From the NCBI GenBank assembly GCA_022414725.1, contig CM039462.1, forward strand, positions 5,441,751-5,505,750: a DNA stretch of 64,000 nucleotides. The letters run 5' to 3'. Positions within the stretch are counted from its first letter, which is position 1, and each line of letters begins with the position of its first letter. The DNA is from Microglena sp. YARC (lineage: Eukaryota; Chlorophyta; Chlorophyceae; Chlamydomonadales; Chlamydomonadaceae). The translations under genes were made by a program, and so were the position numbers. The notes under the pieces are model-generated. The model was not told the origin of the DNA, did not search any database, and saw nothing but the letters and a program-made list of their open reading frames with translations. Shown piece by piece: positions 61,792 through 64,000 of the stretch.

Positions 61792-63530
61792 ATGGCAACA
61801 CCCAAGCCACCAGCCTTCATCTTCGATGGAAGCCCCGCAGTTCCCTGGCACAAGTTTGGCCCATTCCTGCTCCGCCATCTCAGATCACACCCGGGATGCA
61901 TTCGGGTCGCCATTGATGCCGCAATGGCCCTGCCCCCAAATGGGGAACCAGCAACAGGTGACGAGTAACCTATGGATGAGAATGCTTACCCGAGTATTGA
62001 ACATGCTAATGCGAATATTGCGGGTCGTGCTGTTCCCAACCGCATCACAGTCGTAAAAAATGCTGTAGCATTCAATGAAATCCTTAGGCACTGCTCAGAA
62101 CCCACCCAGCAGGCTATCATTGCAAACCCTGAAGTTGCTGCCAAAGCCTACAGGTTCATGAGAGCTACCTATGGAGAGCGCAACTCTGACTTGGAGACAA
62201 GTGCTGTGAGATCCATGTACAATCTCAGCATGACACCCTCTGAGTCCCTACCTGCAGGTCTATCTCTCAAGGAGCTATGAGTTATACTCCTTGCTTCCCC
62301 AAGTCAATGGAGTCAGTAACACTTCCATCCCTGCCTTTCTCAGCATTATTGTGTAGGGACTGTCAACCCGTCCGGAGTACAGTGGATTCCGATCCTCTTT
62401 CCACAACTCTGGCTGCCCTGATTTTGCATCCTTCCAAACACAGATCATCAGGTACTAGGTCTCCAATCAGATCTCTGACTCAATCATCTCCCCTGCAGAG
62501 ACTGAACACCTGGCAGCTGCTGCTTTCAAAGGTAGACCTGCAAGGAGAGACCGCATGCCAACCACCCTGATGACCTGTTGGAACTGTGGTGGGTTTGGCC
62601 ACAATTCCACTAACTGCACCAGTGCTGACACTAACCTGGCACACAGACCTGGTTCTACAAGAGCTGACCGAGGTTCTCCATCACCCCCTGCCCATGGTGG
62701 GGCAACCAAGTCCTCCAGCAAGTCCAAGTCTCCTAATAAAAGGGACACCAGAAGCTCCAGCAAGGACCCCAAGAGATACAGCCGTCCTGACAAGAACAGA
62801 CATGCACACGTGGCTCATGGTGAATGCTCTACCTCCCAGTCTACCACAGACACTGAGGAGGAGCATAACTTCATGGCCCTGGCCATGATTGATGGATCTC
62901 AGCCACTTCACTATGCTGATTCACCAAGAGGCAAGTCCACATCCCTGTCCCTGCCTGATTCCTTGGATGAGAATGCTTTCTTTGGCTGCATGAGTGATGA
63001 AGATGCCTGCGTGATAGAGTTGGATGAACTTATCTCAAGTGGTCCTGACAGTGATGATGATGATGGTGATGATGACTATGAGGGCCCTGCTGACCCTGGC
63101 ACTGATGATGACACTGACACCTCCTACCAGACAGCCCTCCAGACAGAATGGCTTTTAGACTGTGCAGCCCATTCCCACTGCACATGTAACCCCTCCAATT
63201 TGTATGACATTCAAGATCTCCTCCAGCCTGTTAGCCTGCAATTGGCTGATCGTGGAGCACCCCCTCTATCCCCTCTGCCTCCAGAAAGGGAAAGCTCACA
63301 TCAGAGGGCATAAAGGCTCCTTGATCATCTTCAACGATGTCCTACTTGCTCCTCCCATGACAACAGCCAACATCATCACCATGAATACAGCACACAGGCT
63401 CTCTCCAAACCTTCAAGTTCACATGTCCAGTGCTGCTGCTACAATCTCCATACCTTCCATCAAAGGATCCAAGACGCTCCTCTCCTGCCCCAAAAGGCAT
63501 GGTCTCTACTTCACTAGCACTCCTAGCTAG
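61792..63530 (+). pseudogene. Element 3 gag-protease region (decayed)
   Basis: Starts MATPKPPAFIFDGSPAVPW. A TAA at about 61966 interrupts the frame, which continues with GRAVPNRITVVKNAVAFNE and MTPSESLP. It shifts near 62240 and meets another stop (IIV*GLSTRPEY). A later frame holds the zinc knuckle CWNCGGFGHNSTNC (about 62570-62615), an acidic Asp-rich region, and the protease-like EWLLDCAAHSHCT, where the usual Ser/Thr after Asp is Cys. The frame shifts once more at about 63280, before the pre-integrase-like CPKRHGLYFTSTPS that ends at 63530. Homology to element 2 runs throughout. Confidence 0.75.
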
Positions 63531-64000
63531 GACCCTTTCTTCCCCTCCCCCTCTCCCTATCTCCACTCCCTCATCTACATGCCTTCCCCCATGCCCTCCC
63601 TCCCCTGTGGTCCTCATGATGATCACCCAGTCTGATGTGCAGTACAATGATGACTTTGCTGGCAGCTACTTCATTCCCCCCGCCAGCAACAACAGCTCTG
63701 GTTGTCTCCCAGACCTGGCCCCTGCCAATGGTGATGATGACCTGCCTGACCTTGAACATATCTGCCCACCATCCCTGCTCCAGTCAGACAATGGGGGAGA
63801 GTTCACATCACACCAAGATGACCAAGATGATCTCTACACAACTTCCTCACACGACTTCATCCCATACCCAACCTACTCTACCACCCCTATCCAGCAGCTT
63901 CCCACTGTTCCCTTTGATGACCTCTGTAACTTGACAGAAGCACAAGCCAGAATAGAGATGGACCTCATGCTAGACCAAGCCAGGACGGCATATGAAGATG
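63531..64000 (+). pseudogene. Element 3 linker with an integrase remnant
   Basis: An acidic, Ser/Pro-rich frame contains LQSDNGGEFTSH near 63780-63815. This matches the second catalytic-Asp motif of a copia integrase, but neither the preceding first catalytic block nor the zinc region is present. It then reads EAQARIEMDLMLDQARTAYED, matching the element 2 linker ARAEMELLSDQIRTNYEE. The sequence leaves the window here. Confidence 0.55.

Larger units (their letters stand above)
60174..64000 (+). mobile_element. LTR element 3, 5' part (runs off the window)
   Basis: The 5' LTR is followed by a half-tRNA-type primer site, leader, hAT MITE, and a decayed gag-protease region homologous to element 2. 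The end lies beyond 64000. Stops and frame changes in gag show it is older than element 2. Confidence 0.85.

Overview
This window reads as nuclear DNA from a eukaryote of the green lineage, most likely a green alga. A prasinophyte-type chlorophyte is my best guess, but the species is not determined. The ribosomal protein SA gene is plant-like in sequence and split by canonical GT-AG introns. It is followed by a tandem TGTAA motif of the kind green algae use as a poly(A) signal. Interstitial TTTAGGG-like (plant-type telomere) motifs occur. There is no operon structure, and transposons dominate. The assembly is imperfect: there is a gap of exactly 1,000 N (39078-40077), and several reading frames break in ways that suggest one-base errors, often in homopolymer runs.

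Layout. Positions 1-3300 hold dispersed repeats (hAT-like MITEs and a tRNA-derived SINE). A BolA-family gene (minus, 3775-4113) and the RPSA gene (plus, 4562-8574, four core exons) are divergent and share an approximately 450-bp promoter region. Positions 8700-14500 are mostly repeats, including a three-copy 330-bp repeat, a tRNA-Arg pseudogene and tRNA-like SINE heads. A right-handed beta-helix-type protein lies at 15195-16404 (minus). A complete, young Ty1/copia retrotransposon (19214-26052, 5-bp TSD, 291-bp LTRs with 2 differences) is followed by a second LTR element (26202-31754). That second element has gag and protease-like sequence but no recognisable integrase or reverse transcriptase, and an 831-bp hAT MITE is inserted into it. 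Positions 31755-39000 carry a SINE with a 14-bp TSD, the first exon of a secreted or Vps62-like protein (34046), a minisatellite and more MITEs. After the gap comes about 6 kb of C-rich satellite with a 66-bp unit. Positions 46090-58030 appear to hold one or more multi-exon genes for an unrecognised multi-pass membrane protein whose exons are embedded in tandem arrays. The right end has an intact tRNA-Arg(TCG), a degenerate inverted copy, telomere-like DNA, and the 5' part of a third LTR element (60174 to beyond the window end) carrying the same hAT MITE in opposite orientation.

The most striking pattern is that almost every host gene seen here carries a tandem array built from a fragment of its own exon plus flanking intron. 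This holds for BolA (3' end), RPSA (a 10-codon exon and the last exon), the beta-helix gene (C-terminal unit) and the membrane-protein locus (at least five exons). In RPSA the extra copies keep consensus splice sites and reading phase, so they could serve as cassette or alternative last exons. The second notable find is a hAT-type MITE carrying a conserved open frame with a PCNA-binding (PIP-box) motif, which looks like a captured host gene start.
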